Source: an uncultured Kiritimatiellota bacterium
GTDB lineage: Bacteria; Verrucomicrobiota; Kiritimatiellia; RFP12; DVOR01
DNA: 64,000 nt
Reading direction: 5' to 3'
NCBI GenBank assembly: GCA_944391085.1
Contig: CALXSE010000009.1
Coordinates: 1-64,000, forward strand
Position numbers and translations under genes: made by a program. Positions 1 through 9,702 of this stretch are shown here, piece by piece. How positions within the stretch are numbered: the first letter of the stretch is position 1; each line of letters starts with the position of its first letter. Under the pieces are notes generated by a model. The model had not been told where the DNA came from. It saw only the letters and a program-made list of their open reading frames with translations, and made no database searches.

Positions 1-63
1 ATCATGCGTGCCGCCTTGGACCCCGACTACCTCGAATTCCTCTTGAATCTTCAGCGAAATTAG
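1..63 (+). CDS. C-terminal end of an unidentified protein
   Basis: Only the last 20 residues and the TAG stop of a rightward gene lie inside the window (frame 1, ending LEFLLNLQRN). The tail is hydrophobic with a basic end and shows no motif that I can assign. The next gene has its own promoter and ribosome binding site, so the two may or may not be cotranscribed. Confidence 0.45.
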   Translation: MMRAALDPDYLEFLLNLQRN

Positions 64-119
64 ATGCGTTTGCCCTGTTTTGTCCGCGGACGCGCGCCAA
101 GCGCGGGGCCGGGATTTGG

Positions 120-125
120 TATACT
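120..125 (+). promoter_or_regulatory. -10 box TATACT upstream of the ymdB-like gene
   Basis: TATACT is preceded by GG, in the GGTATANT style seen repeatedly in this window. A start site near 132 leaves a leader of about 20 nt that contains AAGGAGG at 140-146, six bases before the ATG at 152. No good -35 is visible. Confidence 0.55.
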
Positions 126-151
126 GGGCGGGTTTCAAGAAGGAGGCTCGG

Positions 152-934
152 ATGAAGGTTTTGCTGGTTGGCGACATCGTCGGCTCGCCGGGGCGGGCGT
201 GGTTCAAGGCGGTGGCGCAGAGGCTGTTGGGCGCCGGCGAGGTGAACGCCGTCATCGCGAACGCGGAGAACGCCGCGGCGGGCAACGGCCTCACCAGGGC
301 GTTGGCCGAGGAGCTGCTGGGCGCCGGGGCGAACCTCCTGACGCTGGGGGACCACACGTGGGGCCAGCGGGGCTTTGACGCGGAAATCGGCGCCCTGCGC
401 CAGGTGGTGCGCCCGGCGAACTTCCCGGAGGGGACGCCCGGGGCGACGGCGGCGGTGGCCGAGACGGCGCTGGGGCCGATCGGGGTGGTGTCGGTGCTGG
501 GGCAGGTCTTCATGGGGCCGGCGGACAATCCCTTCCATGCGGTCGATCGGGCGCTTCGGCAGATCCCGGCGAACGTGCCGGTGTTCGTGGACGTCCATGC
601 GGAGGCGACGAGCGAGAAGATCGCGCTGGGGCATTGGCTGGACGGGCGGGCGACGTGCGTCTTCGGCACGCACACCCATGTGCAGACGAACGACGCGGCC
701 ATCCTGCCCCGCGGCACGGCCTATATCACGGATTTGGGGATGACGGGGCCTTCGGAGGGGGTCATCGGGCGGCAGCTGGCGCCGGTGCTCAAGAAGTTCA
801 CCACGGGGGTGCCGGCGAGGTTCGAAATCGCCGCCGGGCCGGCGAAGCTGGAGGGGGCGATCGTAGAGCTCGCGCGTGGGGAGCGGCGGGCGCTTTCCAT
901 CAAGGCCGTGCGTTACGTGCAGCGGGAGGGGTGA
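152..934 (+). CDS. YmdB-like metallophosphoesterase (TIGR00282 family)
   Basis: This 260-residue protein matches the calcineurin-like phosphoesterases of the YmdB/TIGR00282 family, whose characterised members hydrolyse 2',3'-cyclic nucleotides. The metal-site motifs occur in family order: GDIVG (D8), AEN (E39, N40), GDHTW (D67, H68), DVHAE (H149) and THTH (H174, H176). I chose the ATG at 152 because AGGAGG sits six bases upstream; an upstream in-frame start at 80 lies before the likely promoter. In many bacteria this gene follows rny (RNase Y); the preceding fragment is too short to test that. The stop is one base before the TTG start of the helicase gene, so the two genes are almost certainly one operon. 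Length and motifs are normal. The exact substrate here is not shown. Confidence 0.88.
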   Translation: MKVLLVGDIVGSPGRAWFKAVAQRLLGAGEVNAVIANAENAAAGNGLTRALAEELLGAGANLLTLGDHTWGQRGFDAEIGALRQVVRPANFPEGTPGATAAVAETALGPIGVVSVLGQVFMGPADNPFHAVDRALRQIPANVPVFVDVHAEATSEKIALGHWLDGRATCVFGTHTHVQTNDAAILPRGTAYITDLGMTGPSEGVIGRQLAPVLKKFTTGVPARFEIAAGPAKLEGAIVELARGERRALSIKAVRYVQREG

Positions 935-935
935 G

Positions 936-3383
936 TTGCCCCCGACCCTGGAGAGCCTGCCGGCGTGGGCGCTGGACACGATGGCCTCCGCGTTGCGGAA
1001 CGTGGGCGGGGCCTTCGCGGACGCGGTCGCGGCGGCGCAGAAGGAGCGCCTCTTTGAGGAGCCGGGCGCCTGGTACGCCAAGTTCCCGCAATGGGAACGC
1101 ACGAAGCCGCGCGACCTGACGAAGCCCGAGCAGTGGCTCCCCGTGGAGGAAAGCGCGCTGGACGCCATCTTCGGCGCGGGCGGCGAGCTGGAGAAGGCCT
1201 TTGAGCGCTATGAGCCGCGGGCGGGGCAGACGGCCATGGCGCGCGCGGTGGCGCAGGCGCTCAACGGGCGGCGTTTCCTGTTGGCCGAGGCGGGGACGGG
1301 CGTGGGCAAGAGCCTGGCCTACCTGGTGCCCTGCGCGCTCTGGGCCTGCGCGAACAACCTGCCCATCGTCGTCTCCACCAACACGCGCAACCTGCAGACC
1401 CAGCTTCTGACGAAGGACATCCCCCTGGTGCGGCGCATCGTGGCGCCGTTCCTGCCGAAGGGGGTGCCGCTCGACGTGACGGTGCTGAAGGGGCGCGGCA
1501 ATTACCTGTGCCTCAAGCGCCTGGGCTTTTACGTCGAGGGCGGCTACGAGAACCTGCGCGATGCCGAGGCGCCCCTCTTCGCCGACCTCGTGGCCTGGGC
1601 CGCCGCGACGCCGGACGGCGACCTGGACGCCTTCCGGCCCGAACACGCGCGGGGCGACCAGGCCTTCATCCACCACTTCGGGTGCCAGGGCGACGCCTGC
1701 ACGGGCAAGAGCTGCCGCTTCTACCGCCGTTGCTTCCTCCAGGCGGCGCGCCAGCGGGCGCTCCGCGCGCATCTTGTCATCGCCAACCATGCGCTTGTCT
1801 TCGCGGAGCTGACGAACCCGGGCTCGCTCCTGCCGCCGCACGCGCAGGTCGTCTTCGACGAGGCGCACAACCTTGAGGCCGCGGCGACGACTTTCCTTTC
1901 CGGCGAGCTCTCGCCCCTGACGCTCTATGACCTCTGCCAAAAACTCGCCCCGAGCCGCGGGCGCGAGGCCGGGAGCCTCTTCCATCAGGCGCGCGTGGAC
2001 TTTGTGGACGTGGCGAAGCTGACGAACGAGCGCCGCGCGGCGCTGGTCGACCTGCTGGCGCGGCTGCGGCAATGCGGCGTGGAGCTGGCGAAGGCCGGCA
2101 CGGCGCTCTTCGAGACGCTCCATGGGTTCCTGGCGCGCACCACCGAGACGACCGTGCGTTACCGCGCGGTGCCGGACGCCTCGAAGCCCGACCTGCCCGG
2201 TGGCCACCCGCAGCTGCGGCGCGAGGTCTGCCTGCGCGGCGCGGCCTTCATCCCGGCGGAGGACATCGTCCCTGAGACCGAGATCCAGGCGCGGCGCGAC
2301 GCCATCGCCGAGCGCCTCACCGAGGCGCACAAGTTGCTCGACCGTCTGCTCGCGGCCGTCGCCGAGCAGGCCCCGCCCGCGGGCCAGGAGAATCCGTACG
2401 AGGATCTTGTGGGCGTGCTCAAGGCGACCTCCGAGGGGCTTGCCGAGTTCGGCCAGACGATGGCGGCGATCCTGGGCGGCGCCGACCCCGGGATGGTCTA
2501 TTGGATGGCGCGCCTGGGGGCGGATTCGCGCGCCTGTGCGCTCACCGCCGCGCCGCTGGACATTGCGCGGCAGCTGCAGGGGCTGCTTTACAAGACCAAG
2601 TCCACGCTCGTCCTTTCCTCGGCCACGCTGCGCATCTACGGCGGGTTTGGGCACATCCGCGCGCGGCTGGGCCTCTCCTTTCCGGATGTCGCCGGGCGGG
2701 TGGACGAGTTCGTGGCCGAGAGCCCTTTTGATTACCCGCGGCAGTGTTGCGTGGCGGTGCCGGATTTCCTGCCGGAGGTGACGACGGGCCACGATTACGT
2801 GCTGGAGCTTTCGCGGCTGATGTACAGCCTTTTCACGACGGCCAGGGGGCGTTCGCTGGCGCTGTTCACTTCGCACGAGATGCTCCGTGCCTGCGCCGAC
2901 CTGCTCACGCCGCATCTGGCGGCCAAGGGCATCGACCTGCTGGCGCAGTCGCCCGCGCTTGGCCGCGACGCGATGACCGAGGCCTTTCGCGCGCAGCGGC
3001 GCCCGACGGTGCTCTTCGGCGCGCAGAGCTTCTGGGAGGGCGTGGACGTGGTGGGCGACGCGCTCAGCTGCGTGGTCATCGCGCGCCTGCCTTTCGGCAC
3101 CTTCGGCGATCCCCTGCAGAAGGCGCGGTGCGAGCAGATTGAGGCCTCTGGGCGCTCCGCCTTCGCCGAGCTTTCCCTGCCGCAGGCCGTCATCCGTTTC
3201 CGCCAAGGCTTCGGGCGCCTCATCCGCAACCGGGCCGACCGCGGCATCGTGGTGGTGGCGGACACGCGCATCGTGGCCAAGCGCTACGGCACCGTCTTCG
3301 CCGATTCCCTTCCCGTGAAAATCGAGGTCGCGGACAGCCGCCCGGCGCTCGTCGCGCGCCTCAGGAAATTGCTGCAATCATGA
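936..3383 (+). CDS. dinG: DinG/Rad3-type ATP-dependent DNA helicase
   Basis: An 815-residue superfamily 2 helicase of the DinG/XPD type. Walker A (EAGTGVGKS) is near residues 118-126 and the DEAH box (DEAHN) near 308. Four cysteines at about 250, 255, 260 and 266 form the iron-sulfur cluster signature. SSATL, the SFWEGVD motif and the C-terminal QGFGRLIRN arginine finger region follow. DinG unwinds DNA with 5'-3' polarity and helps resolve R-loops and replication conflicts. The likely start is TTG at 936: GGGAGGGG lies just upstream and the previous stop ends at 934. An internal ATG at 981 is the alternative. The last codon overlaps the bioA start (ATGA at 3380-3383), which implies translational coupling. 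Confidence 0.9.
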   Translation: MPPTLESLPAWALDTMASALRNVGGAFADAVAAAQKERLFEEPGAWYAKFPQWERTKPRDLTKPEQWLPVEESALDAIFGAGGELEKAFERYEPRAGQTAMARAVAQALNGRRFLLAEAGTGVGKSLAYLVPCALWACANNLPIVVSTNTRNLQTQLLTKDIPLVRRIVAPFLPKGVPLDVTVLKGRGNYLCLKRLGFYVEGGYENLRDAEAPLFADLVAWAAATPDGDLDAFRPEHARGDQAFIHHFGCQGDACTGKSCRFYRRCFLQAARQRALRAHLVIANHALVFAELTNPGSLLPPHAQVVFDEAHNLEAAATTFLSGELSPLTLYDLCQKLAPSRGREAGSLFHQARVDFVDVAKLTNERRAALVDLLARLRQCGVELAKAGTALFETLHGFLARTTETTVRYRAVPDASKPDLPGGHPQLRREVCLRGAAFIPAEDIVPETEIQARRDAIAERLTEAHKLLDRLLAAVAEQAPPAGQENPYEDLVGVLKATSEGLAEFGQTMAAILGGADPGMVYWMARLGADSRACALTAAPLDIARQLQGLLYKTKSTLVLSSATLRIYGGFGHIRARLGLSFPDVAGRVDEFVAESPFDYPRQCCVAVPDFLPEVTTGHDYVLELSRLMYSLFTTARGRSLALFTSHEMLRACADLLTPHLAAKGIDLLAQSPALGRDAMTEAFRAQRRPTVLFGAQSFWEGVDVVGDALSCVVIARLPFGTFGDPLQKARCEQIEASGRSAFAELSLPQAVIRFRQGFGRLIRNRADRGIVVVADTRIVAKRYGTVFADSLPVKIEVADSRPALVARLRKLLQS

Positions 3384-4651
3384 ACGACATCCTGTTTGAC
3401 GCCTTCGACCGCGATCATCTTTGGCACCCCTACACCTCCACCGTCGCGCCTCAGCCGACCTACAAGGTCGCCCGCGCCGAGGGGTGTGAGCTCATTCTCG
3501 CCGACGGCCGGCGCCTGGTGGAGGGCATGAGTAGCTGGTGGTGCGCCATCCATGGCTATTCGCACCCCGTCCTCGTCGAGGCCGCGCGGGAGCAGGCCGC
3601 CAAGCTGTGCCATGTGATGTTCGGCGGGCTCACCCACCAGCCGGCCATTGACCTGGGCAAGCGCCTCCTGCGCCTTGCGCCGCCCGCGATGGACAAGATC
3701 TTCTATGCCGACAGCGGGTCCGTCGCCGTCGAGGTCGCCCTCAAGATGGCCATCCAGTACGACCCCGCCAAGACCGACTTCCTCACCATCCGTTCCGGTT
3801 ACCACGGCGACACGTGGAACGCCATGAGCGTCTGCGACCCCGTCACCGGCATGCACACGCTCTTCGGCCCCGCGCTTCCCCGCCGCCGCTTCGCCCCCGC
3901 CCCCGCGCCCATCCACGACCTCGACGAGCCTTGGGACCCGGCCGACTTCGCGCCCATGGCCCGCCTCATCGAGGAACACAGGGCCACCCTCGCCGCCGTC
4001 ATCCTTGAGCCCATCGTCCAGGGCGCCGGGGGGATGCGCTTTTATCATCCCTCCTATCTTCGCGCCCTCCGCGCCGCCTGCGACGCCGCCGGCATTCTGC
4101 TCATCTTCGACGAGATCGCCACCGGCTTCGGCCGCACCGGCGCCTTCTTCGCCTGGGAGCACGCCGGCGTCCAGCCCGACATCCTGTGCGTGGGCAAGGC
4201 CATCACCGGTGGCATGATGTCCTTCGCCGCCGTCCTGGCCACCGCCGCCGTCGCCGAGCGCGTCTGTTCCGGCCCGGCGGGATGCTTCATGCACGGCCCC
4301 ACCTTCATGGGCAATCCCCTGGCCTGCGCCATCGCCAACGCGTCCATCGACCTTTTGCTCGCCGGCCCGTGGCAGGCGAAGGTGAAGGCCATCGAGGCGC
4401 AGCTGCGCGAGGAGCTCGCCCCCGCGCGCGGCCTGCCGGGCGTGGCCGACGTGCGCGTGCTCGGCGCCATCGGCGTGATTGAGCTCAGGCGTCCGGTCGA
4501 TTTGCCGTCTGCCACGGCCTTCCTCGTCGAGCGCGGCGTCTGGCTCCGCCCCTTCGGGCGCAACCTCTACGCGATGCCGCCCTACGTCGTCACGCCGGGG
4601 CAGCTTTCCAAAATCACGGGCGCCATGCTCGCCCTCGCGGCGCGCCAATGA
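3380..4651 (+). CDS. bioA: Adenosylmethionine-8-amino-7-oxononanoate aminotransferase
   Basis: A 423-residue class III PLP aminotransferase. It transfers the amino group of S-adenosylmethionine to 7-keto-8-aminopelargonate to give 7,8-diaminopelargonate, the second-last precursor step in biotin synthesis. BioA-specific features are the N-terminal [31 protein letters not shown], the cofactor Asp in [11 protein letters not shown], and the PLP lysine in VGKAITGG. The start overlaps the dinG stop by four bases. No other bio gene is in the window, so biotin genes are dispersed or the cell takes up an intermediate. It is the last gene of the ymdB-like/dinG/bioA operon. I see no clear terminator after it. 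Confidence 0.93.
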   Translation: MNDILFDAFDRDHLWHPYTSTVAPQPTYKVARAEGCELILADGRRLVEGMSSWWCAIHGYSHPVLVEAAREQAAKLCHVMFGGLTHQPAIDLGKRLLRLAPPAMDKIFYADSGSVAVEVALKMAIQYDPAKTDFLTIRSGYHGDTWNAMSVCDPVTGMHTLFGPALPRRRFAPAPAPIHDLDEPWDPADFAPMARLIEEHRATLAAVILEPIVQGAGGMRFYHPSYLRALRAACDAAGILLIFDEIATGFGRTGAFFAWEHAGVQPDILCVGKAITGGMMSFAAVLATAAVAERVCSGPAGCFMHGPTFMGNPLACAIANASIDLLLAGPWQAKVKAIEAQLREELAPARGLPGVADVRVLGAIGVIELRRPVDLPSATAFLVERGVWLRPFGRNLYAMPPYVVTPGQLSKITGAMLALAARQ

Positions 4652-4738
4652 GCGCCGGGGCGCGTCCTTCAGGCGTCGGTCCTCCCGCTTCCCGCGGCTT
4701 TCCGCGCGGTTTGGTTTGGCGTGGGAGGCGGAATGCGG

Positions 4739-4744
4739 TATACT
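4739..4744 (+). promoter_or_regulatory. -10 box TATACT for the 4769 gene
   Basis: GGTATACTAT lies 24 bases before the ATG at 4769. A start near 4751 leaves a short leader containing GGAGAGAAG as a ribosome binding site. This placement also rules out the upstream in-frame starts at 4721 and 4733. Confidence 0.5.
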
Positions 4745-4768
4745 ATTGCGTCTTTGTGGAGAGAAGTG

Positions 4769-7483
4769 ATGAGACTGTTCACCGAATATAGGCGTTTGCC
4801 GTGGCTGGTTGCCGTGTTCGCGGCGGCGTTTGCCTTTTTCCTTTTGACGGGGGCCTGGGCGCCCTATCCCGGGGAATCCGCCGCGTTCGTGGCGGCGCTC
4901 AGCTTCCCGGGGCAGGCCGAGGGGCCGGTCTTCGAGCCTTTCGACACCGCGGTGATGGGGCTGGCCCTGCGGCTGCTTGGGCCGGTCGGGCTGGGCGTCT
5001 TTTCCGCGGCCTTGGGCGCGTGGGCGGTGGCGATGCTTTTCGTGGCGGCGGTGGAGGGCGTGCGCCATGCCTCGCTCGATCTGCTTGACCTGAGTGAGGA
5101 GGAGGTGCCGCGTGCGGGCGTCGACATGGCCGGGACGGCGCTTTTGTCCGGCTTTGTCGCCTCTGCCCTTGCCGCCACCGCATTGCCGGTGTGGGCGCTG
5201 GGGACGCGCCCGCTCCCGGCCGCGCCGATGGTGGCGCTGTGCACGACGCTGTTGGCGTTGGCCATGGCCCTGCGCCGCAAGTGCGCCGAGGATTATGTCA
5301 CGGGGCAGGCGCCGTCGCGCCGGAGGCGGCTGGGGATGGGGTTGCTCTTCGCGGGGGCGGTTTTCCTTTTCGCGGACGACCCAGGGGCGGCCCCGTTGGC
5401 GGCGATGGGCCTGTTGCTTGGCGGCGGCATCCTGCTCCGCCAGGGGGTGGAGGGGCGCACGGCCTACCTGCCATGGATTGTTGGGGGCATCGTGCTGGGG
5501 CTGGCGGGGGCGCTTGCCTCGGCGGCCGCGTGGTTCGTCTCGCTGGGGCTTCAGTTGCCGGACAATCTTTTCCTCTTTTGGTGCACGCGCATCCAGACGT
5601 TGACGATGCCCGCCGCGCGGGAGCTGCTGACGACCTTCGACGGCGTCTCGGCGCTTGCGCTCTTCGGGTTGGCGCTTCTGCTGTTGCTGGGCACCTTCCC
5701 GCGGGCCTTCTTCCGTCTGGGCGCGCCCTTCGTGGGGCAGCTTGCGATTGTGGCGCTGGCGGGGCTTTCCTTGGCGCGGTGGCCGTTCGAGCTGTGGGGG
5801 CGGATGGCCGAGCCGACGCCCCTGATGGCGATGGGCGTGGCGTTGCTGGCGCTTGACGTGGGGCTTCTGCTTGGCTCGTGGGTGCGCCATTGGATGGACG
5901 CGCGCGCGGCATGGTCGGTGGGGGTTGTGCACCTTGTGGCGGACGTCGGCGTGGCGGTCGTGGCGGTGGCCTTGGCGGCGGCGCAGGTTTGGCGCATCGG
6001 GCCGGAGGCCTCGGGGCGGCACGCGCGGCAGACCCTGCGCGGGGTTTGGGAGCCGCTCGCCGCGCGTGTGCCGGCCTCGGTGGAGACATGGTTTGCGCCG
6101 GATGCGTGGCTTGCGCCCTTTTTCCTTTGGCGTCAGGAGCGGGGCGAGCCCTTGCGCCCCGTGGTTGACCTCAAGACCGCGGTGGATGCCTTGGCACCTG
6201 CCGAGGCCCGTGCCGCGGACCCGGCCCTTGACGCCGCGGCCGAGCTTGGCGGAGCGCCTTTCCGGCGCTTCCTGATCGCCACGGACGCCACGGGGCGCTT
6301 CCGTGAGGGGGTGCTTGGCGCCGATGACGCCGCGGCTGTCGAGGCCGTCGCCGCCCAGGTCGGGGACTCGACGTATGGGCGGACGGAGGCGGGCCGCCGC
6401 TTCTTGGGTGAGCTCCGCGCCGCGGCCTCACGTGGTTGGGCGGGGGCCGCCTGGGGGAGGCCCCCGTTGGAGGCCGCCCGCCTGTTGCGCCATGCCTTGG
6501 CCCTTGACCCGGGGAACCTGGGCGCGACGTTGAGCCTGGCCGCCCTGTCCGATTCGCCGGAGGCCGCCGTTACCGCGGAGGAGCGCCGCGCCGCCCGTCG
6601 GCTGGGCGAGAATGACCCATGGCTGATCGCCCCCACGTCGGCCCAGGCCGAGGCGTTCGAGCAGACGTTCGGCCCTGTGGGCACCGTCGGGTTCCGCGCC
6701 GCCGGGCGTCTTCGGGCGTTGGAAGGCGATCGCCGCGAGGAGACGCTTGTTGAGCTCGTGCGCCTCTATCGCGGGGACCCCGGGGATCTCTCCCAGCAAG
6801 AGCGTTTCATCGCCCTGCTTCGCTTGCCCCAGGGGGAGGCCGCCCAGTTGCTTGAGCGGAGCGCCGCCACGGACGAGGACGTCGCCTTCTTCCTTTGCGT
6901 CTATCCGTGGAGCGACGAGGCCGAGGCCCTCTTTGCCCGATACGAGGCCCGCCTGATGTCCGACCGCGAGCTCGGCGGTTGCCTTTCCATGCTTTACCAC
7001 AACCTCAGCCATCGTTCCCGTGCCCAGCGGCTCAACGACCTGGGGGCCTATTTCATCCGCCAGGGCCGTTTCGCCTACGCCTACGCCTACCTCCGCCACC
7101 TTGTCGCCGAGGGGCGCGCCCGCCAGGCGCTTGCCTTCGTCTCGGACTTTGCCTTCTCCGAGCGTCTCGCCGCAAGCCCCTACCTTCGGGAACTCCTGCG
7201 TATCCGTGCGCTCGAGGCCGTCGCCAAGGAGGATCCCGCCCAGGCCCTTGCCTCTGCCCGCGCCTGGCTCATCGCCGACCCGATGCAATCCGCCGTCTGG
7301 GGCTTTGTGCTGCAACGCGACCCCACCGAGCGCGACATCCACGATTGCCTCCGGGCCTTTCCCGCGCACCCCGTGGCCGTCCGCCTCTTCGGCGAGGCGC
7401 TGCGCGCCCGCGCCGGGGACGCCGCCGCCGAGCGTTGGCTCGGCGCCATGCTGCCCAAGGAACCCGCCCATGCTGACCGCTGA
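4769..7483 (+). CDS. Large polytopic membrane protein with helical C-terminal half (possible GT-C/DUF2723-like)
   Basis: A 904-residue protein. Residues 1 to about 425 hold roughly ten hydrophobic segments; the C-terminal half is soluble, Ala-rich and helical, with TPR-like repetition (for example around RLNDLGAYFIRQGRF). The first lumenal loop (GAWAPYPGESAAFVAALSF) recalls the acidic first loop of GT-C membrane glycosyltransferases and of DUF2723 proteins with C-terminal TPRs, but I cannot confirm the family. ATG 4769 is preceded by GGAGAGAAG. The 3' end overlaps queA by 14 bases, so the two are cotranscribed. The downstream mannose-1-phosphate guanylyltransferase gene fits a role in surface glycan assembly; this is inference from context. 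Confidence 0.7.
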   Translation: MRLFTEYRRLPWLVAVFAAAFAFFLLTGAWAPYPGESAAFVAALSFPGQAEGPVFEPFDTAVMGLALRLLGPVGLGVFSAALGAWAVAMLFVAAVEGVRHASLDLLDLSEEEVPRAGVDMAGTALLSGFVASALAATALPVWALGTRPLPAAPMVALCTTLLALAMALRRKCAEDYVTGQAPSRRRRLGMGLLFAGAVFLFADDPGAAPLAAMGLLLGGGILLRQGVEGRTAYLPWIVGGIVLGLAGALASAAAWFVSLGLQLPDNLFLFWCTRIQTLTMPAARELLTTFDGVSALALFGLALLLLLGTFPRAFFRLGAPFVGQLAIVALAGLSLARWPFELWGRMAEPTPLMAMGVALLALDVGLLLGSWVRHWMDARAAWSVGVVHLVADVGVAVVAVALAAAQVWRIGPEASGRHARQTLRGVWEPLAARVPASVETWFAPDAWLAPFFLWRQERGEPLRPVVDLKTAVDALAPAEARAADPALDAAAELGGAPFRRFLIATDATGRFREGVLGADDAAAVEAVAAQVGDSTYGRTEAGRRFLGELRAAASRGWAGAAWGRPPLEAARLLRHALALDPGNLGATLSLAALSDSPEAAVTAEERRAARRLGENDPWLIAPTSAQAEAFEQTFGPVGTVGFRAAGRLRALEGDRREETLVELVRLYRGDPGDLSQQERFIALLRLPQGEAAQLLERSAATDEDVAFFLCVYPWSDEAEALFARYEARLMSDRELGGCLSMLYHNLSHRSRAQRLNDLGAYFIRQGRFAYAYAYLRHLVAEGRARQALAFVSDFAFSERLAASPYLRELLRIRALEAVAKEDPAQALASARAWLIADPMQSAVWGFVLQRDPTERDIHDCLRAFPAHPVAVRLFGEALRARAGDAAAERWLGAMLPKEPAHADR

Positions 7484-8537
7484 CTTCGACTACGACCTGC
7501 CCGCGGAGCTCATCGCCCAGACGCCGCCGACCGTGCGCGGCACCTCGCGCATGATGGTGCTTGACCGCGCCAAGCCCGGCCTCGAGCATCGTTCCATCGG
7601 CGACATCGGCGAGTATCTCCGGCCCGGCGACCTGTTGGTGCTCAACGACACGCGCGTCTTCCCCGCCCGTGTCCTTGGCGCGTGGGCCGACACCGGCGGC
7701 GCGGCCGAGCTCCTGCTCACCGACTGCGACCAGGAGGAAGGCCCCGACCACGTCAGCCTCTGGCGCGCGCTTTGCAAAAGCGGGCGCCGCGCCCGCGCTG
7801 GGCACGTCATCCGGTTGGCCGCGGGCCATCTCGAGGCCGACGTCCTCGAATGCGGCGAAGAGGGTCGGGCCCGCGTTCGCCTCCGCGGCGACGCCCCGCT
7901 CATGGACATCCTTGGGCGTTACGGCCTCACCCCCGTCCCCCCCTACATCCGGCGCGACCCCAACGACCCCGCGATGGCCCGGCTTGACCGCGAGCGCTAC
8001 CAGACCGTCTACGCCCGCGAGGTCGGCGCCGTCGCCGCCCCCACCGCCGGTCTCCACTTCACCGAGGCCCTCCTCGCCGGACTCGAGGCCCGGGGCGTCC
8101 GCCGTGCGTTCGTCACCCTCCACGTCGGCCCCGGCACCTTCCGCCCGGTCAAGGCCGAGCGCGTCGAGGAGCACCGCATGGACGCCGAGCGCTACCATGT
8201 CCCCGAGGCCACCGCCCGGGCCATCGACGAGACCCGCGCCGCCGGCGGGCGTGTCATCGCCGTCGGCTCCACCTCCGTGCGCACGCTTGAGACGGTCGCC
8301 GCCGCCAACGGCGGGCGCGTCGTCCCCTGTTCCGGCGAGAGCGTCGCCTTCATTTATCCGCCTTATCGTTTCCTGGCGGTGGACGCGATGCTCACGAACT
8401 TCCACCTTCCCCAATCCACGCTCATCATGATGGTCTCCGCCCTTGCCGGGCGCGAACGCATCCTCGCGGCCTACCGCGAGGCCGTGCGCGCGCGCTATCG
8501 CTTCTTCTCTTACGGCGACTGTATGCTCATCCTCTGA
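7470..8537 (+). CDS. queA: tRNA preQ1(34) S-adenosylmethionine ribosyltransferase-isomerase
   Basis: This 355-residue protein is a full-length QueA. It moves the ribosyl part of S-adenosylmethionine onto preQ1 at tRNA position 34, giving epoxyqueuosine. Recognisable blocks are the N-terminal FDYDLPAELIAQTP, LLVLNDTRVFPARVLG, PPYIRR, ERYQTVYA, the AAPTAGLHFTE core, the HVGPGTFRPV motif, and TNFHLPQSTLIMMVSAL near the C-terminus. The ATG at 7470 lies inside the end of the preceding gene and has AAGGAA seven bases upstream. The following gene starts 12 bases after the stop. No other queuosine gene is visible in the window. Confidence 0.95.
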   Translation: MLTADFDYDLPAELIAQTPPTVRGTSRMMVLDRAKPGLEHRSIGDIGEYLRPGDLLVLNDTRVFPARVLGAWADTGGAAELLLTDCDQEEGPDHVSLWRALCKSGRRARAGHVIRLAAGHLEADVLECGEEGRARVRLRGDAPLMDILGRYGLTPVPPYIRRDPNDPAMARLDRERYQTVYAREVGAVAAPTAGLHFTEALLAGLEARGVRRAFVTLHVGPGTFRPVKAERVEEHRMDAERYHVPEATARAIDETRAAGGRVIAVGSTSVRTLETVAAANGGRVVPCSGESVAFIYPPYRFLAVDAMLTNFHLPQSTLIMMVSALAGRERILAAYREAVRARYRFFSYGDCMLIL

Positions 8538-8549
8538 CGGGAGGCCCCC

Positions 8550-9581
8550 ATGCCCCAACTCCACGCCTTCATCCTTGCCGGCGGCCGCGGCGAACGCTTC
8601 TGGCCCCTCTCCACCTTTGCCCGGCCCAAGCAGTTCTGCGCCCTCTTCGGCGGCACGCCGCTCTTGGCCCAGGCCGTCGGGCGCCTGCATGGTCTGGTTC
8701 CGGAGGCCAACATCCGCGTCATCACCTCCGCGGATCTCGTCGCCGCCACCCGTGACGCCCTGCCGGAGCTCCACCCGGACAACGTCATCGGCGAGCCCAT
8801 CGGGCGCGACACCGCCGCCGCCGTCGCCCTCGCCTGCGGCATCGTCTCGCGCGACGACCCCCAGGGCGTCGCCCTCGTCCTTCCCGCCGACCCGCTCATC
8901 GCCGACGAGGCCGCCTACCGCGACGCCTTGCGCCTGGCCGCCGGGCAGGCCGCCCGCGCGCCCGTCATCGCGACCGTCGGCATCGCCCCCACGTTTCCCG
9001 CCACCGGCTACGGTTACATTGAGGCCGCCGACGAGGTCGCCCCCGGCGTCCGCCGCGTCCGCCGCTTCGTCGAGAAGCCGGACCTCGAGACCGCCAAGCG
9101 CTATCTTGCCACCGGGGCCTTCGCGTGGAACGCCGGCATGTTCGTCTGGCGCGCCGACACGATGGCCGCCGCCTTCCGCGCCCATGCGCCCCAGTGGCTT
9201 CCCCTCGTCGAGCGCCCGGACGCCCTCGAGCGCCTTTACCCCACGCTTCCCAAGCTGTCCGTCGACTACGCCATCATGGAGAAGAGTGACAATCTTGTGG
9301 TCGTCCGCGGGGACTTTGGCTGGGACGACGTCGGCTCCCTGCCCGCCCTTGCCCGCCACTTCCCGGCCGACGCCCAGGGCAACGTCGCCATTTCCCCCGT
9401 CTATGCCCTTGACGCCCAGGGCAACATCGTCGCCGCCGAGGGCGTCGGGCGCCCCACCGCCCTGTTTGGCGTGGAGGGCCTCATCGTCGTCCACACCGCC
9501 AAAGCCACCCTCGTCTGCGCCAAGGACGCCGCGCAAGACCTCAAACGCCTTGTCGCCACCCTTCCCCCCGAGCTTCGCTGA
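8550..9581 (+). CDS. manC: Mannose-1-phosphate guanylyltransferase
   Basis: A 343-residue nucleotidyltransferase that makes GDP-mannose from mannose 1-phosphate and GTP. It has the signature AGGRGERFWPLS, the RPKQF motif, IGRDTAAAVALA, LPADPLI, GYGYIEA, FVEKPD, WNAGMFVW and DYAIMEKS, as in ManC/RfbM. It lacks the C-terminal phosphomannose isomerase domain of bifunctional ManC. The symbol follows the family; manC-like single-domain enzymes are also named otherwise. It is 12 bases after queA with GGGAGG upstream. GDP-mannose feeds exopolysaccharide, O-antigen or glycoprotein mannosylation, which would suit the membrane protein at the start of this operon. Confidence 0.93.
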   Translation: MPQLHAFILAGGRGERFWPLSTFARPKQFCALFGGTPLLAQAVGRLHGLVPEANIRVITSADLVAATRDALPELHPDNVIGEPIGRDTAAAVALACGIVSRDDPQGVALVLPADPLIADEAAYRDALRLAAGQAARAPVIATVGIAPTFPATGYGYIEAADEVAPGVRRVRRFVEKPDLETAKRYLATGAFAWNAGMFVWRADTMAAAFRAHAPQWLPLVERPDALERLYPTLPKLSVDYAIMEKSDNLVVVRGDFGWDDVGSLPALARHFPADAQGNVAISPVYALDAQGNIVAAEGVGRPTALFGVEGLIVVHTAKATLVCAKDAAQDLKRLVATLPPELR

Positions 9582-9615
9582 CCCCGCCGGGCCGCTTCCC
9601 GCGCCGTCCTGAAAG

Positions 9616-9660
9616 GGGAAACGGGCCGCCGCTTCCCAGGGCGGCCGTCAGCCTGTTTCC
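9616..9660 (+). terminator. Possible weak terminator hairpin
   Basis: GGAAAC at 9617-9622 pairs with GTTTCC at 9655-9660, and GGCCGCC (9624-9630) pairs with GGCGGCC (9640-9646). There is no proper T-run, so termination is uncertain. It sits between the manC and purD units. Confidence 0.3.
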
Positions 9661-9690
9661 GTGGTCGGGCAAAGGGCGGGCGGAATGTGG

Positions 9691-9696
9691 TATCCT
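9691..9696 (+). promoter_or_regulatory. -10 box TATCCT placing transcription start at the purD ATG
   Basis: TGTGGTATCCT ends six bases before the ATG at 9703. Transcription would start at or within a base or two of the start codon, so purD mRNA should be leaderless. No Shine-Dalgarno is present between the box and the ATG. Confidence 0.6.
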
Positions 9697-9702
9697 AATG
9701 CC